A stretch of 64,000 nucleotides of DNA from Eublepharis macularius (GCF_028583425.1 NC_072793.1:62439028-62503027), one strand, 5' to 3'. Positions 43,926 to 57,724 are shown, numbered from the stretch's first letter. Program-made: numbers and translations. Notes: generated from the letters alone by a model not told the origin.

Positions 43926-46847
43926 TCAAATGTCTTAGACAGAGTTTTTGTATCACCTCATAACTCCCAATGCTATTGAGGTAGTTCATAGTAGGTAGAG
44001 ACAATGAGACAATGAGAGTCTCCCTACACAAGACTTTTGACACATGTTCTTCACGTGTCAGGAGGAGACGCAATGTTAGCCAGGAAGTTTTAAATGACGG
44101 AGCTGGCAGAGATCGCTCTGGAGGGGATGGATTCTCTCACAGCCCTCTGCTGACTCTGGCATGCTGGACTGTCTCCCCTTCTGGAACCTTTGCCCTGCTG
44201 AGGCTTGGTTAATTCAAAGTTTTAAGCAGTGAGGAATCTCATGTAGAGAGACTCTGAGACATTGAGTTATCTGTATGTATGTGAGAAATCAGCCCACAGT
44301 TTCACAAAATATTCTTCTGCCATGTTCAGTAGAACTAGAACAAAGAAATCCTTTTCAGTTTGCAAGATATGCTTCTGTTCTGTAACATTTTGACAAATGT
44401 TTGGGTTCTGAAATTGTTCTTTGGTGTGCCTTGTCTCACCACTTGCCTTGCTTTGTATCCTAGTGACTTAAGGCATGATATCACAGGACTTGGCCATGAG
44501 AGACGCTCTCTCAAAGCAGAATTTGTACTTTGGCACAGGTTGTTCAGTTGTTTCATTCAGCTAATTTGTCTGCTTCATTTGGACATTTTGATGAGTAAAT
44601 GCCAAGGAGGCCATTGTCAACAAAGCTCACAGAATCAGAAAAGAACTTCATTTCTGGAAGGTAGTCATTTAAAGTAGCTAAACAGAGCAGCTGTGAGCTT
44701 TGATGAAAACATTTAATTAACCTGTAATGCTCAGACACAACATTAGTAACAGATATACCTAAGGAAACATAAGACAACCCTAGTTCAAGACAAAAATGCC
44801 TATAAAATATGACACACCAAAGTATCTCTTATAAAAATAGGAATATGCATTTTAAAAACCCCTCACTGACCTATAAGAGACATTCAGAATATACCAAAAT
44901 GTATCATATATTTAGCTGTTTCTAGTTACTTTTCTTGTAAAGTTGAAAAGAAAAAAAACAAGCAGTAATAGGTAGACTAGAACACATTTTGGGGCCTTTC
45001 TTAGACAGAGGGTCCCCTTTCTGCCAAACGGCTGCTCTTTGCTTTTAATGTAATAATAACAACATGCTTAAAGGAAAAGTACAGTGAACTCATACAGAAC
45101 TCATTTTCAATGAAAGAGGGAGTGTGGGGATTATGATACTCAGCTGGCACTAATGTCGCAGATGAGACTGTTACAGAGTTCCCTTGAATACCTTGAACTA
45201 AAGGGCTTCTGTCTAAAAAGAACCAGGAATCTCTGTGACAAAGTATCAGTCATTACACAAAGTGTCAAAGAGAGAATGTGGCCCATTATGCGTTCTTCAG
45301 GGCCTCCTCTGCCAAAGTCTCCTCAGCGGAACACTGGGGATCAGATAAAGTATCTCAGTCATTGCTTCCTGCTCCACCTGCTGGCACCAGGACCCTCTTT
45401 TTTATCTTGAACATAAATGAAGTAACTGACTCTTCCTCTCACCTCACCCTGTGCCATATCCTCTGTTGCTGGGTAACGAGAGTGCATGTGAAGAGTTTTA
45501 GAGAAGGAAGGACAAGGCCAGGAGTCTTTCGCTGTGTGAAACACATTGATGCATCTTGTTTCTCAGTGCTTTTTGCTGTGTGCAGAGTAGAACAGAAGTA
45601 ACAAGACCTCATAAGGAAAAAGCGGTAGAATAATTAGCAGATTGGGTTAACAAGGACAAGAATATGTAAGATACACTGTTACTTTTTGGATTTCTTATAA
45701 ATAAGCAGATATTATAAACAGGGACTCTGGGCGTGTACCCTTTGCCCTGGTTCAGTTCTGTCTGCCTGAGGGCCGAGCAACTTCCCTTCTTCAGTCTCAA
45801 GAATGGTTTATCCTGCCCACCACATTCCTTCAGTCTCTCAAAACTGCTAGGCTGGGGGTTGAAGCATCTCTGATAGGCAATTACATTATTGGATACAGTG
45901 GTGGCAAAAAGGATTAGAGTTTGACAGGGCACAAAGCCTGGGGGCTCCAAACCCTGTATTTTGTTGTGTATTATCTATTATATTTAACAAAGCAAGGGGG
46001 GACAAGATGTGGTATCCTTAGTGCTGTTCAAGAGAGGGGTTCAGAGGGTGTGGTTTGGGGTTAACATTAGGAAAAGTTTTTGAAAAAAACCTGAATAAAT
46101 GCATTCAGCCAATTCCTGTGTGGCTCAGGAGGATAGTCAAATATCCTGCAAAAAAAAAAGGGGGGGGAGTATGGCATTTTGTGAGAAGTAATGAGTGTGT
46201 TACACAGTTCTCAGAGCCTTTTTCAAACATCCACAGTCTAGATATTTTCATGGGATGCAATTTTTCTTTGGTTAGATTCCTCCCTCTCCTGGCATATTCA
46301 GTAACCCAGGTCATCTTTCTGTAAAAAAAGGGAGTGACTGTACCTCTACAGAGCCTTTTCTCAATCATTGTTTTCTGGAAAAGCTGAGGGGGTATTTAAT
46401 ATACAATGAAGTCTATTGTTTGGACATAAAAAATCCCAGCTGAAAGATCCATAGCTTTATACCCAAGTGCTTTTTTGTTTACAGAAAGGAAACCGTAAGT
46501 AGTAAGTGGTTGTACTTCGGGGGCATTGTTTAGGAACATGCAAGTGACAACACCACTTCTCTGTGCATTCTGCCCCAAAGTGCAGCCGGGGTGGAATTTC
46601 ACCACAGAAAATTGGTAAATGGTTTAATGGCCCACCACTTTGCCAGCAGTAATTTAAACATTGGCAATGAGCCGCTGGATCCAGCTGTTCCAGCTGTTTC
46701 TATGGGCATTTTTGCTGGGACTGCTTTGGGAGCTGGCTGCTTGGTCCCTCTCTGAGGTCTGACATGGGTGAACAAGAAGTTCCAATATAATAAAAAATAA
46801 AGGACCATGTGGTACATGTCTTTGCTCTTTTAACAGATATAATTAAT
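43926..46847. other. No gene or clear repeat seen
   Basis: About 2.9 kb of anonymous DNA. Short frames on both strands lack family features. No element ends were found. Confidence 0.45.
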
Positions 46848-47050
46848 AGTCAAGTGTCATCAAGTTGCAGACCACTTATGGCAATCCTTCATGGGGTTTT
46901 CAAGGCAACAGATGAGCAGAGGTAGTTTGCCATTGCCTTCCTCTGGAAAGCAGCCCTGCTCTTCCTTAGTGGGCCTTCTGTCCAAGTACTAAACATGGTC
47001 AGCCCTACTTACCTTCCAAGCTCTGACAAGCTCAGGCTAGTCTGGTCTGT
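46848..47050 (-). mobile_element. 5S rRNA-derived SINE, inverted
   Basis: Reverse complement of the 43.3-kb SINE: CAAGTGTCATCAAGTTGCAG at the tail side, GGTAGTTTGCCATTGCCTTC in the body, and a 5S-like part CCAAGTACTAAACATGG...CTTCCAAGCTCTGACAAGC. More diverged than the other copy. Confidence 0.8.
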
Positions 47051-47439
47051 TCAAGCTGCTGCCGAGCAAAATAGGTTAGCTATAATGGAAGAGCTGTTTG
47101 TCTTATTTGATATCTGGCTTCCTTATGCAAGCTTCTACGTTAGACATCATCTCATTTTGAGGCATATGGTTTTAGTCTATCTTCCTTCTTCCTCTCAAGT
47201 GAGTCTACTTACTCTCTTCACATCTGGCCACTGGCCAAAACATACAGTGTCGTGCCTGAAAGCCTTGAGCGTTCCCAGCTCTGTTTGAACTGCCAGGGGC
47301 CTGCTTTGTACTGCCCATCTCTGCTGCACATGCCACATTGAAGCTCCCTGTTGAAAATGTCACTCCGTCTATGGAACAACAGCAAAATCTATCTGTGATG
47401 AGATCATCTCCTTGGGACAGAGCAAACAGTTAATCTTCT

Positions 47440-47745
47440 AGCTGCTTAACAATTGTGTCAACAGAAAGGGCTGACTCGCAACATGAAATGAATGTGACTT
47501 TGGCAACATGACCTCTGGCCTCTCAGTTATCCAAACCAATGTAAAGTTATTAGCTTTGTGGCCGTGTCTGTCTCTTACAGCATTGACCACTGGGGGACTG
47601 TCAACAGCATTTGGAAAAGCTTGCATACTCTGATGCACCACTGTCTGACAACGGAGCAATTGAAAAGAGATATTTGAAACAAGGGTTGCTATAGCTGTCC
47701 TGCACACACAGGAAACATAATCCTTCATGTCTCATCAGTGCTGCT
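47440..47745. promoter_or_regulatory. Candidate conserved non-coding block
   Basis: Unique-looking sequence with CTTAACAATTGTGTCAACAG, GTAAAGTTATTAGC and GCAATTGAAAAGAGATATTTG; no repeat or coding signal. Suggestive of regulatory DNA only by texture. Confidence 0.25.
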
Positions 47746-48337
47746 GTCAGAATATTTTTGCTTGCCATTCACTACAGAAAGAAAAAGAGAAATTCAATAG
47801 ATGAATGCAGGATACACATCCCCTTCAAAACAATGGAGAAGGAATGTTCCCTATTGTTCCCATGAAATGGTTTCAGGACTTGTTTCTATTTTGGTTGGCT
47901 TTGGGGACTATGGCTAAGCTGGTAAGGGGATGAGTTTCAGTACATGTTTTGTTTTAGTCTTAGGGACAAGATGATGGAATATTCATGATAGGACCTCCAG
48001 CATGTTTTTTTCCTTATATAGCAGTTGCAAGAGGGCCTGATTCAAATTGGGACCAATCCACAGGGGGAGAGGAACTTAGTCCCCCCCTCCCCCCATGCTG
48101 TTTTTACTCAACTTCAGACAGCCTTATGGAGCTGCTGTTTGCTCATTTGAGTTGCTTGTTTAGTGCCTGTATATTTCTCTCAATGGCCAAATGTCAGCTG
48201 GGGGGAGGGGGGTGGTACTTGAAATTGGGAAAACAGTGTAGGAAAAGAGCTAAATCTCCCCTCCCTTGCATTATGGTCCAAGCCTGAATCAGGGGCTCTT
48301 GTGGCTGCTGTTTATGAAGAAAAAACATCAGAGAGAT

Positions 48338-48556
48338 CATAATAATAACTGTGCTTATACACCGCTCTTCTAGACAGATTAATGTCTCACCCAGAGCGGT
48401 GAACAAGTTAGTGTTATTATTATCCTCACAATACAATGGGGGAGCTGCGGCTGAGAGGAATGGCTTACCCAAGGCCACCGACTGAGCTCATGGCAGTCGT
48501 GGGATCTGAACCAGTAGAGTGCTGATTCACAGCCGAACCACTTAACCACTGTGCTA
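48338..48556 (-). mobile_element. MIR/CORE-like tRNA SINE
   Basis: Close relative of 33436-33662: minus-strand head TAGCACAGTGGTTAAGTGGT, GGTTCAGATCCC, and body ACTCTACTGG...TGTGAGGATAATAATAACAC, ending in GTTATTATTATG. Confidence 0.8.
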
Positions 48557-51500
48557 GTCACAGATTCTCCAAAGTCTAGCCTGGTTTGGTCCTTGGATAA
48601 TTAATAGTTTTTGCATATAAGAGATGGAGCATAGTACAGTGGTACTGTACCAATTTCAAGATACCCCAAGTTGCAGGGCTGACTAAGGTCTAAGAAAGCC
48701 ACTGCCAAAGTAGACTAATCTAAATGAACCACTGGTCCAAACATTTTTACATTCTTTCTTTTAAATTACCCATCCCATTCCCAACCCCCTTGGACAATCA
48801 GATTAGATATTTCAGTAAATACACATGAATATTTGTAATTCTGTGTGATGGTAACCAACCACACACTTATGAATATTCCCTGAAAGTTGCACAACACTCT
48901 ATTGTAAGGAAACGGCAGGATATTGCACCACTCTTACAATGGGGCATTGTGCCCTGAATAGTACAACGTAACCAGAGACTATATGGCACAGCATTTGTTG
49001 ACCTGAATTCTCTAATAAACAGTTTTAAGTCTTTTAATATTCTTGTATGTTTCCTTTCAGGCTTTGAAACATGAAACATAGTACTCTCATACTTATTCTC
49101 CAAGGTTACAATCTTCTTCCAGATTTAAAAAGTGGCACCTGTTGAATTTTGGCCTGTCATGCAGCTGTTAGCAATACACAGCCCCAGTTTAAATAAAGAA
49201 AAGAAAAGAAATTGCTTTATTTTGAACCCTATTGAGGGCTATTAAAAGGGTGGGGAGCTAGGTGTACAAATTCTGGGATCCTAAGGAGCCTGGAAGCACA
49301 AGGTGTCTTGGGGACAGTAGCTGCATATCTGTTCTAAAGCACTGGTGTATGTTCCTGAATGTAAGGGGTGCAGAAGGAATCCTTGTCTGAGGTCCTTTGG
49401 TGGCTGTCATAGCCCTGGTCCAATTCTCCAATTCTGTATACTGATTACCTTCATTTTCACTGATGTTTCCTATACATTCTAATGGGTAATTACATAGTTT
49501 AAAACTGACCTTTTTATATTAAAACACAGTGGACACTTGCAAAGGTCTTAAGCTGTGTAGCAACATAGCAAACCGTTTGCTATGACCTAGCAAACGCCAC
49601 TTATGGGTTCATACAAAAAAACTAAAAACTGCTCAGAACCACAATTTCTAGAAAAAAGCAATCTGCTTCACAGAATCTAAATTAAAGTAAAAAAATTGAT
49701 GTGCAAACCCTTTAGTATGTCTGCTAAGCTCCCAGATTCAAAAACTAAGCAGAACATTTGTGTTTCTTGTGCTGCCTGACAATATGAAGTATTACCATAG
49801 TTTTGCTTTTAAACATGGGTTGAAAGAATGTGACTGTTTACACAGGCACCCTGATTGTGTTGGCTTTGCATTCGTTATGGGTCATGTAGTAGAATGTGGC
49901 AGGGAGGGGGGCTTCAAAGGCAGGAGCAAAGTCTAAATCTCTCTGTTTGGAATTTTCAAAATTTGGCAGGCACATCATTGCAAAGATAGTTGTGAAGGCT
50001 TGGCCACCTTGCTTATGACGCATTCAGTTATACAAAGTACTTCATCGGATCCACCAGAGCTGTCCTGGCAACAAAGATGGCAAGTGAACAAACAGGTTGT
50101 GGGGCAGGAAGTAAGTATTTAGTTATTGATTTAGAACAATTTTATACCACCTTTCCAATGACTTGCTCCAGTGATCTACCTTTTCTGTTGGAAAAAATCC
50201 AAGTACTCCCCAAATTTTTACTAGAGGGCAGCATCCTTTCTAGACGAGTTCCATAACATATGAGATACACTGAGTGTTTCAGGGCATTACTAAAAGTGTG
50301 GGGTTTTTTTAAATATGAAAGGGAAAGATTGGCCAGACAGACAGATCAATAGGAGAGTTTACCTTTCTCAGATTTCTCCCCTCCATTCTGTCTGACAGGC
50401 CTCTGTCAGTATTTTCCCTGGTAAACCTTTAGTTGGAGATTCTGTGTCTGTGTGTGTGTTTAAATATCACAGATACATTATTTACTAGCAAAAAAATCCT
50501 GGCAAGCTTGAAAATATCATGAGGCACCAAGCAAAGTGGGGTCTTATGAATTGTTCATGTGCTCAGAATACAATTTACTTCCCCTGTAACAAGTTTATTA
50601 CTTGAAGTTATTATTTTTGTTTGTTTACTTAAAAACACAGTAGTAATAACATTTGTGTTTTCCACACATTCAGGAATTGCCAGACCTCATCCCTTCCACC
50701 TCCCCATTTCTGTCAAGATATTTGTTTTTCAAGGATAATTACACTTTATTGTTGTCTTAGCGTTTGTGGAAATATAACAGTTATCTAGCACAAAGGCCTG
50801 CAGTTAGTGGAGAGACTGTAAATATGGCTGTTGCCAGTTGGAAAGCAGCTTCATACTGGCCAATCAAAACTCCATAATGGTGCCATTGTATCATAGCGTT
50901 CTGACCAGGCAACGTTCTGTCCTGAGTAGCCTTGTTTCTAAAACATCAGTTCTACCTAGAAACATTGTGCCTGTATAATAATAGTAAGAACGAAATAGGT
51001 ATACTGAAAACTCACTTTAATCCAGGAGTGGATATGTAGGACAGAGAAAATAGTTGAAGAGGCTGGGGGGTGGGGCAGAAAAACAAGTGGATGCCCTACA
51101 GTGCAATGGACTTTTAAAATGCTGAAAGACAGCCAGCCTCAGAACAAAAGAAGCTGTAGCACATACAGTCATCTCAAGAATAAAGAGTACGTGGAATGGT
51201 ATATAAACGTTCCGAAGACATGTTATGTGTGCCATGGAATAAATTCCCATCCACCATATGAAAAGAAAAAGAAAATGTGACAGATGTTATAATTTTGCTA
51301 AAATATATAAAACTAGAGGAGAAAAGTGTTCTTTATCGGTACACAGAAATTTTTAGTTCTGGAAGTTCTGGAAGATGACTTGAAGTATAGATCTTCATCT
51401 TCCCATAAAAACCCTGCAGATTTTTAAACAAAGGCAAACGGGTTTTTTTTGTTTTGAAAAACTTGAAATGCATTGTAAATTTAACATTTTTTTCTTTTTG

Positions 51501-51948
51501 TTGCTTACTGTAGAGGAAACCATCATCAGAATGATTTGCAGCTCCTGATGACAATTGAGGATTTTGATAAATTCAGTAGAAAGACAAAAGTGAACTATTT
51601 ATTAATTTTTGGCAGGCCTAGATTGATATGATTACTATTTACATCATTAAGATTTTAGCTCCAGAGGGCACAAAATATTGACCCGATAAACCCTGGAGAA
51701 CCTTTGTTGTATTGAATGATGTGAACAGTAATCTGCTGAGGGGAAAATAATAAAAAGACATGTAGAAGTGAGTTCTACACAGGGGTCTAAAGAAGAACCT
51801 GAATATAAATAAAGAAAAAGGCAAATTCGTCAAAAATACAAAGCCTAGTTAAAACTGTGAGGCTCAGCCGCTGCTGCCGCCTCTCCCATGCTGTCAGCCA
51901 TCGTGATCTCCTTCCCTTTGCAGTCCTGTAAGGGATGTTTCAAGACTT
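48557..51948. other. No gene seen
   Basis: About 3.4 kb of AT-rich anonymous DNA. 50115-50175 (TTTTATACCACCTTTCC) may be a short inverted LINE tail remnant. Nothing else is recognised. Confidence 0.45.
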
Positions 51949-52146
51949 AGAGCCAAGCTACAAGTGACGCCTGACACAGGTTGGACACTTGTCAGCTTCC
52001 CTCAAGTTTTGATGGGAAATGTAGGCATCCTGGTCTTGTAATGGAGAGCCAAGCTGTAAGACCAGGATGCCTACATTTCCCATCAAAACTTGAGGTAAGC
52101 TGACAAGTGTCCAACCTGTGTAAGGTGTCACTTGTAGCTTGCCTCT
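51949..52146. mobile_element. Foldback MITE with 89-bp arms
   Basis: Arms 51949-52037 and 52058-52146 are near-exact inverted copies (AGAGCCAAGCTACAAGTGAC outer end; GATGGGAAATGTAGGCATCC inner part). The 20-nt loop contains AGAGCCAAGCTG, a second copy of the terminal sequence, so this looks like two partly overlapping inverted units. Confidence 0.85.
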
Positions 52147-52559
52147 CAGAAAGAGAGCAGGGCAGGTTATAGCAGCACCCAGGCTCCCCTGCCCTATCTT
52201 GGACAGATTCCAGCACTGAGCGCCCCTGCCAGGCACTATTCTCTCCTCCCCAGCTTGTTCTGGATTCCCTGGTTTTATTCCCTCACCAATTCCCACCCTG
52301 CCCCCTAGGGCGTGGTGTGGATTGCCCTAGGTAGCCACATCTGGCCACTAAAAATCAACTGCATGAAAAACCCTGGAGTGTGGTGTGTTTAAGAATAGAT
52401 TCCAGCCACTTTGATGTAGCTGTACCTGGTCACATATTAAAAGCTAGGCCCAATGTTCTCTGACCAGATCACTGAAAATCAAACATCAGGCTTAACATTC
52501 TCATTTTATAATCCAACCTGTGTATTTCTCAGCACTCAAATGGAGGCAAAGAATACATG

Positions 52560-53800
52560 AGAGTAAATTAGCAATTCAACTCTGCAAATCTGTCCTTTCA
52601 AGCATGGTGTATTAGAAGAGATTGTGACTGACAACACCCCTCAATTTTGTTCCAGAGATTTCAGAATGTTTGCAGAAGAACTGGACTTCGTATGCCTAGT
52701 ATTAGGCCAATGTATGACAGAGCAATTGCAGCAATTTAAACTAAAGAAGTTTCTGAAGAAATCTGATCTGGACAACACTGACATACCTCACTCTGCTGGA
52801 TTACAGAACTACACCTACAGAATGATCTGTAAAACTTGTAATGAGGAAATGTCTGAGAAACAGACTCCATACCTCTGCATCATTGTCTGAACTAGTAAAA
52901 GGACAAAAACCTCAGAACTCAAGACCAGAGGCATTATGATAAAGGTACACATTTGCACATGGGAGACCCAGTTACCTCCTGTCAAAATGGAGTGTATCAT
53001 TTCTAAGTGACTGAGCAACATATGATCCCAAGATTGGATTTGATCTGGACTAAAGATGCAGTTGTCTATAAGAGAAAATAATGGATCTGCAGTGCCCTAA
53101 AAGCAGGGCTGGATCTACGTTTGCCGGCGCCCAGGGCAACTGAAGATCGGCCACTTGTGTGCATGCTGTGCATGTGCATGCTCCCGGCGCTGTGTGATGA
53201 TGTCACTTCCGTGACATCATCACGCAGGGCAGCACGTGCCACCCCGCAGCAAGCCAGCTGTCCCGGCGTGCCGTGGAGCTGGCGGCGGCAGCGTGAGTAG
53301 CTGGAACGCCACCTGCGCCATTTGCCTGCCCCACAGGATGGGGGGCGGCCGGCTTGCTGTGTGCCCCCTGTCCTGCAAAGCTGGTGAATGACGCGGGCAG
53401 CCTCCCAGCCACTCACGCTGCCTTTTGCCTGCCCCACAGGACAGGGGGCGCGCTTGCCGCGTGCCCCCTCTCCTGCCGCCCATGTGCTCCCGGGGCTGGC
53501 AGCTGCACCTAGTGCCCCCTCTTTGGAGGCGCTGAGGGCAGACTATCCCCCCTGCCCCCCTGTCGATCCAGCCCTGCTTAAACGTCAATGATGGATTAAA
53601 AAAAATACCTCAGAGACTGCAGATGCAACTGTATCTAATACTGACAAACTAGAATCTAAACAAGTTAAACAATCTAAACTGTTGCAGCACAAAGTGTCAT
53701 TGAAATGCCAGGTCAAGTTTTGGACATGGTGACATCTATGGCTACATCAAGAAACAGATTGACAGGAACACCTGGTAGAAATTATGGAGGGAATAATATT
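52560..53800 (+). mobile_element. LTR-retrotransposon pol fossil (integrase part)
   Basis: The plus-strand segment at 52624-52890 begins DNTPQFCSRDFRMFAEELDF, the typical text around the second catalytic aspartate of an LTR-element or retroviral integrase (DNGPQF-type). Its sequence is cut by the hAT element at 53104-53576 and appears to resume at about 53585. No LTRs are visible. A broken, fragmentary and old copy, probably Gypsy-like. Confidence 0.55.
53104..53576. mobile_element. Non-autonomous hAT element, 473 bp, GC-rich
   Basis: CAGGGCTGGATC at the left and GATCCAGCCCTG at the right are perfect 12-bp inverted ends, with an 8-bp duplication CCTAAAAG / CTTAAACG (53096-53103, 53577-53584; two differences). 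It includes an exact 13-bp palindrome arm pair GTGATGATGTCAC / GTGACATCATCAC (53194-53223). The overlapping open frames are GC artefacts. Confidence 0.8.
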
Positions 53801-54935
53801 TTGTTTTAAAAGATGCAATGATAACAGGAACAAAAGTATTTGGTGAATGGGTGCATAAAGGGAAGCAATTCTGGGAATAACAGCAGGAAACTGAAACATA
53901 CTGCACCAACCATTTCAGTATAATTTCTTTCATACTTCTGTTTCTTGAGACACCAAAAGCTGAAGGCAACAAAAACTACAGCCCCCGCAAGTCACAGAGC
54001 AACTCTAGTATGTCATTCAAACCAAGCAATCCGTTTGTTTAATGCTTTACACTTTGGTGCCTTCCTTCGCAATTCTTCAAAAGATTTTTTGTAATAGCAG
54101 TGACAGTGTTCAGACCAATGAAATGCTATAATGCATAGTTTATTTGAAATGATACAAATGTGTGCAGAGAGATTGTGACCAGAATTATTTCAGATAGGCT
54201 TATCTTAAAGATTCAGGGTGGGTCATGCAGAAAGCTTCAATCATATAAAACAAAGATTTAATCCAGGCAACATATAACAGATGCAAAATCCCATTTATAC
54301 TTGCATAATTTGTATAGATCAAACATGGAACCTAAGACTGAATATCCGAAACCCTTTTCTGTGGTGGAGAGAGTGGCAGCAAGGCCTTCCTCAACATATA
54401 CACATTCACGTGAAGATGTGGAAAGGTCCTACAAATGTATCTATATAGGCTTCTCTCCCTCCAGTTAGGAATCCTGCTTTGCAAAGTCCATGATTATACA
54501 GTCAGTCACTTCCACATGTGTCTATGAGCTTTATTCATATTCAAGTTTGTGTGTGTGAATCTGAGCAGAGCTTGCTGCTCCTGCTGCTATACCACTTCTA
54601 CAGAACATTGCCTGACAAGAGGTTATATTTTTTAGAACATATTTAAAAATACAATTTGAAGCTTTACAATTTTAGCTATTTCTACAGTTACCTGCTGATT
54701 CTTAAATAATTGTCCCATTTTGTCTTTGCTAGCCCATCTATGTGAAGTGCCTTCCCAGCACATCATGTGCCATGTCCCCTGGGGGGCCAAATCCGGGGGT
54801 AGTGAGGCAGAAGATACTAATCCCGTGCTCCTCTGTCATACCAGAAAATGTTGTCATTTCTGACATGACGCATAAGTGATGGGCCACGCCAGGGGCCGAT
54901 TCTCTAAAAGTCAGCCAAGAACTTAGTGTCTGGGG
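53801..54935. other. No gene seen
   Basis: Anonymous DNA; may contain more of the LTR fossil, but no motif confirms it. Confidence 0.35.
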
Positions 54936-55893
54936 TAGACATAGGCCCGAAATGGAAAAAGCCCGAAATGAGAGTTTCGTGTTTCGCCATGATCCATGAA
55001 TCGCGGATCGTGAAACTTCAGGAAACGATTTGTTAGTTTCATGATTCATCAGAACCCAGGGCATTTCAACGTCCCCCTTCATACCCGGAGATGCCAAACT
55101 CGCAGGGAGACTTCAGCAGGCTCTCCTCCATCCACCCTCCCAGTTTGCAATACGTTGATCGGGAAGGGTGGGAAGAGAAGTGCTGCCAGAGTGCATGACT
55201 GAAATGGGGACCAGGAGTTGCTGGATCAGAGGAGGACGAAGGACCGGCCGTGGTGGAGCTGGGCTGGGAAGACAGAGTGAGGGGTGGGGTGGAGGAAAAA
55301 AGGCACCCTTACCCAAAGACCTTCCCACAGCAAGGCCAAGAGCTGGAAATAAGAGGTTTCTTTCAGTCTCTTTAAAGCAGCAGCAGCCAAAAGCACAATC
55401 CCGAATCCTTCCACACACTCTCCCACTCCAATCCCAGCAAAATGCTGACATAGATCAGAACAGGAGGTCTCTGGTTGGCTGACAGATCTGCCTAACAGGG
55501 TTTGGAGGGGTGAAATTGGTGTATCCATTGCTACAGAAGACCCATCTCCTTGGTTGTCTAGGGGCTTGACCCCCAGTTCCTGGCTATGTAGGGCAGAATG
55601 GAAGTTCTCCAGATGCCTAGGAGAGCTGCCAATCAAGGGTAAGTGGGCTGTGATTGGGGTTTCCAATGGCAACAAAAGGTCTGGGCCCATTGTTGCCTAG
55701 GGAATCAATGGATCGGCGCCAGCCTGTCTGCAATTATGAATTGTTTACGAAGCTAATGAAACAGGCAAAAAAGTTGTAAATTTTGTGATAATTTCGTGAT
55801 AACCGCGCCCCCACAAAATGCTGTTTCGTGACACCCAAAATAGCCTGTTTCGTGACAAAATTAGCTTCATATTTTGATTCGTACCCATGTCTA
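54936..55893. mobile_element. Non-autonomous hAT element, 958 bp
   Basis: Left end TAGACATAGGCCCGAA, right end TTCGTACCCATGTCTA, with a perfect 8-bp duplication GTCTGGGG (54928-54935, 55894-55901). The interior segment AGGAGGTCTCTGGTTGGCTG...CCTAACAGGGTTTGGAGGG matches the hAT element at 3529-4368 in opposite orientation. No transposase is encoded. Confidence 0.9.
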
Positions 55894-55901
55894 GTCTGGG
55901 G

Positions 55902-57724
55902 CTGCATTTTAGAGAAGCAGCCCCGGCATGACTTACTGCTTCTTGATGGTCCCAAGGATGGGCTTGCTTCCTCCTCCAAAGCCAGACACCAAATCTAAGA
56001 GGGAATGATCAATGGCAACACTTAATGTGGTAGTTAGACAGTCACAATTTCTGTTCTTTTCTTTTACGTAGCTGCAAACCTTGTGCAAGACATTCTTTCT
56101 GTATCGTGTGTACTCTCTGTATTCTGTAGTCTGCTGTAGTTCAATAAAGACCTTGCTTGGTTAGGATAAGTTGTGGCAAGACTTGCCTGCATGCCTACTG
56201 CTCAGTCATGTGCTAGAAGTCTGTACACACTCAGAGGCCCATCAGCTCCCCAATGGCTGATGAAAGGGAAAGCCTATTTAATTCGTGGTGGTGGTGCTAC
56301 TGGAGAAATTAAGGATCAAAGGGAGGAGGAGAAGCCTCCCCCAACATGCTATATTTGGAGTCACCAAATAATGCTATATTTAGAATAGTTACAATATTTC
56401 TGAATCCATATTTTATAGTTCTGGACATTCAGAATAATATTGGGAGTCCCACTGACTCCTACAGAAAGCAGGCTAGGGTGCTTGCAAGAGGAAACTGTTT
56501 GCAAGAAGAAGAAGTGAAACCTGTTCCTCGGACAACCTGACCTGAATGCTTGAGAAAGGAAACTTAAACATTCCCCAGACAGCTTGGCACAAAGGATTAT
56601 GGGAGCAGACAGCTCAGTGTCCCCAACTGTTGTTGCCATGGTTTTCCAGAGAGAGGACATAGCAGAGGCAGAGACATATATGCAGGAGCACCGCAAGCTG
56701 AAAGAGACTGATCTCTTCATTTACTGGGCTGAGAATGGGTCTATTTGAAGAGATCTGGCCAAGGAGGTAGTGGGAGCGATATCTTGCCCACCAACTACAA
56801 TGTCCATTGAGAGGGTATTTTCTTGGGCAGGGTATGTAGTCAGTCCACACTGTACATGTCTGGAACTTGGATCTGTGGAAAGACTGGTTTTCTTTAAGGT
56901 AAACCTACCATTGCTGGGCTTTCCTGAGGTGTCCTTTTAATAAAAGAGAATGGCACACTCCACTCAACAGTATAGGGTGTGCCATGCTTCAGTCTCCTGT
57001 TTCTTCTTGCCCCTTCTCTGCTTCCAACGGCTGCTCCAGGACTGGGCTCACTCACTTAACTTTGCTGTGCCCAGTGTTGTTGGGGTAGTACCCACTTTAG
57101 CCCAAAGAGAACCCCACCCACTCCTGGCCCAATTAAGGAGAAAGCAGGCGGAGTGGAAGTACAGAAAGTATTGCAATAAAGGGAGGAACAGGTTCTAAAC
57201 ACAAAGAGATTACCTCAGGTTCCTCAACAGAGAACAAGGCTACCACCCATCTTATACCCTGAGGGCAGTCTGTTTCGTATATGGTAGTCTAAGCTAATTG
57301 GTTAACTTCAGTGGTGCAGTGTAAAATTCAAAGCACAGGCACTTTAAATAATTAAACAAGTTGGTCATATGCTCTCTGGTTTGTAATAAGTTTTCTTCCC
57401 AGAGTATTAGGCTCAATAATTAACAAATGTATCTGGTATGTACTATGACCACCCACCACTGAATGTCTGCTGCTCCAGTCTGCCTACCAGTACTGACCAG
57501 GATATTTTCCGACTCCCCAGTGCCATCTGTCCTCAGTTCCAGGGTGCTGTGCTCAATGTGGCCCTGCTGGAATTTGCACTGTTCAGGGTTCATGCCCACA
57601 CTGCAGTCATTTCCTAATGCCTGACCCCGCTGCCTGGAAATAGTGGCTGTTTCTGTGTGCACTTGCCACAGCTCTTTAGGATTGGCTCAGACCCTGGGGA
57701 AAGGTCAAAAGAGAAGAGGGAAAC
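55902..57724. other. No gene; possible LTR-like segment at start
   Basis: Around 55985-56185 a run with CTGTAGTTCAATAAAGACC resembles the polyadenylation end of an LTR, but no paired ends or target duplication are visible. The rest is anonymous. Confidence 0.35.

Noticed and set aside
53066-53591. Three GC-rich frames of about 120 aa
   Set aside because: Entirely within or across a hAT element with 8-bp target duplication.
55168-55690. Frames of 104-154 aa on both strands
   Set aside because: Inside the 958-bp hAT element; the same text family occurs at 3.5-4.4 kb without a conserved frame.
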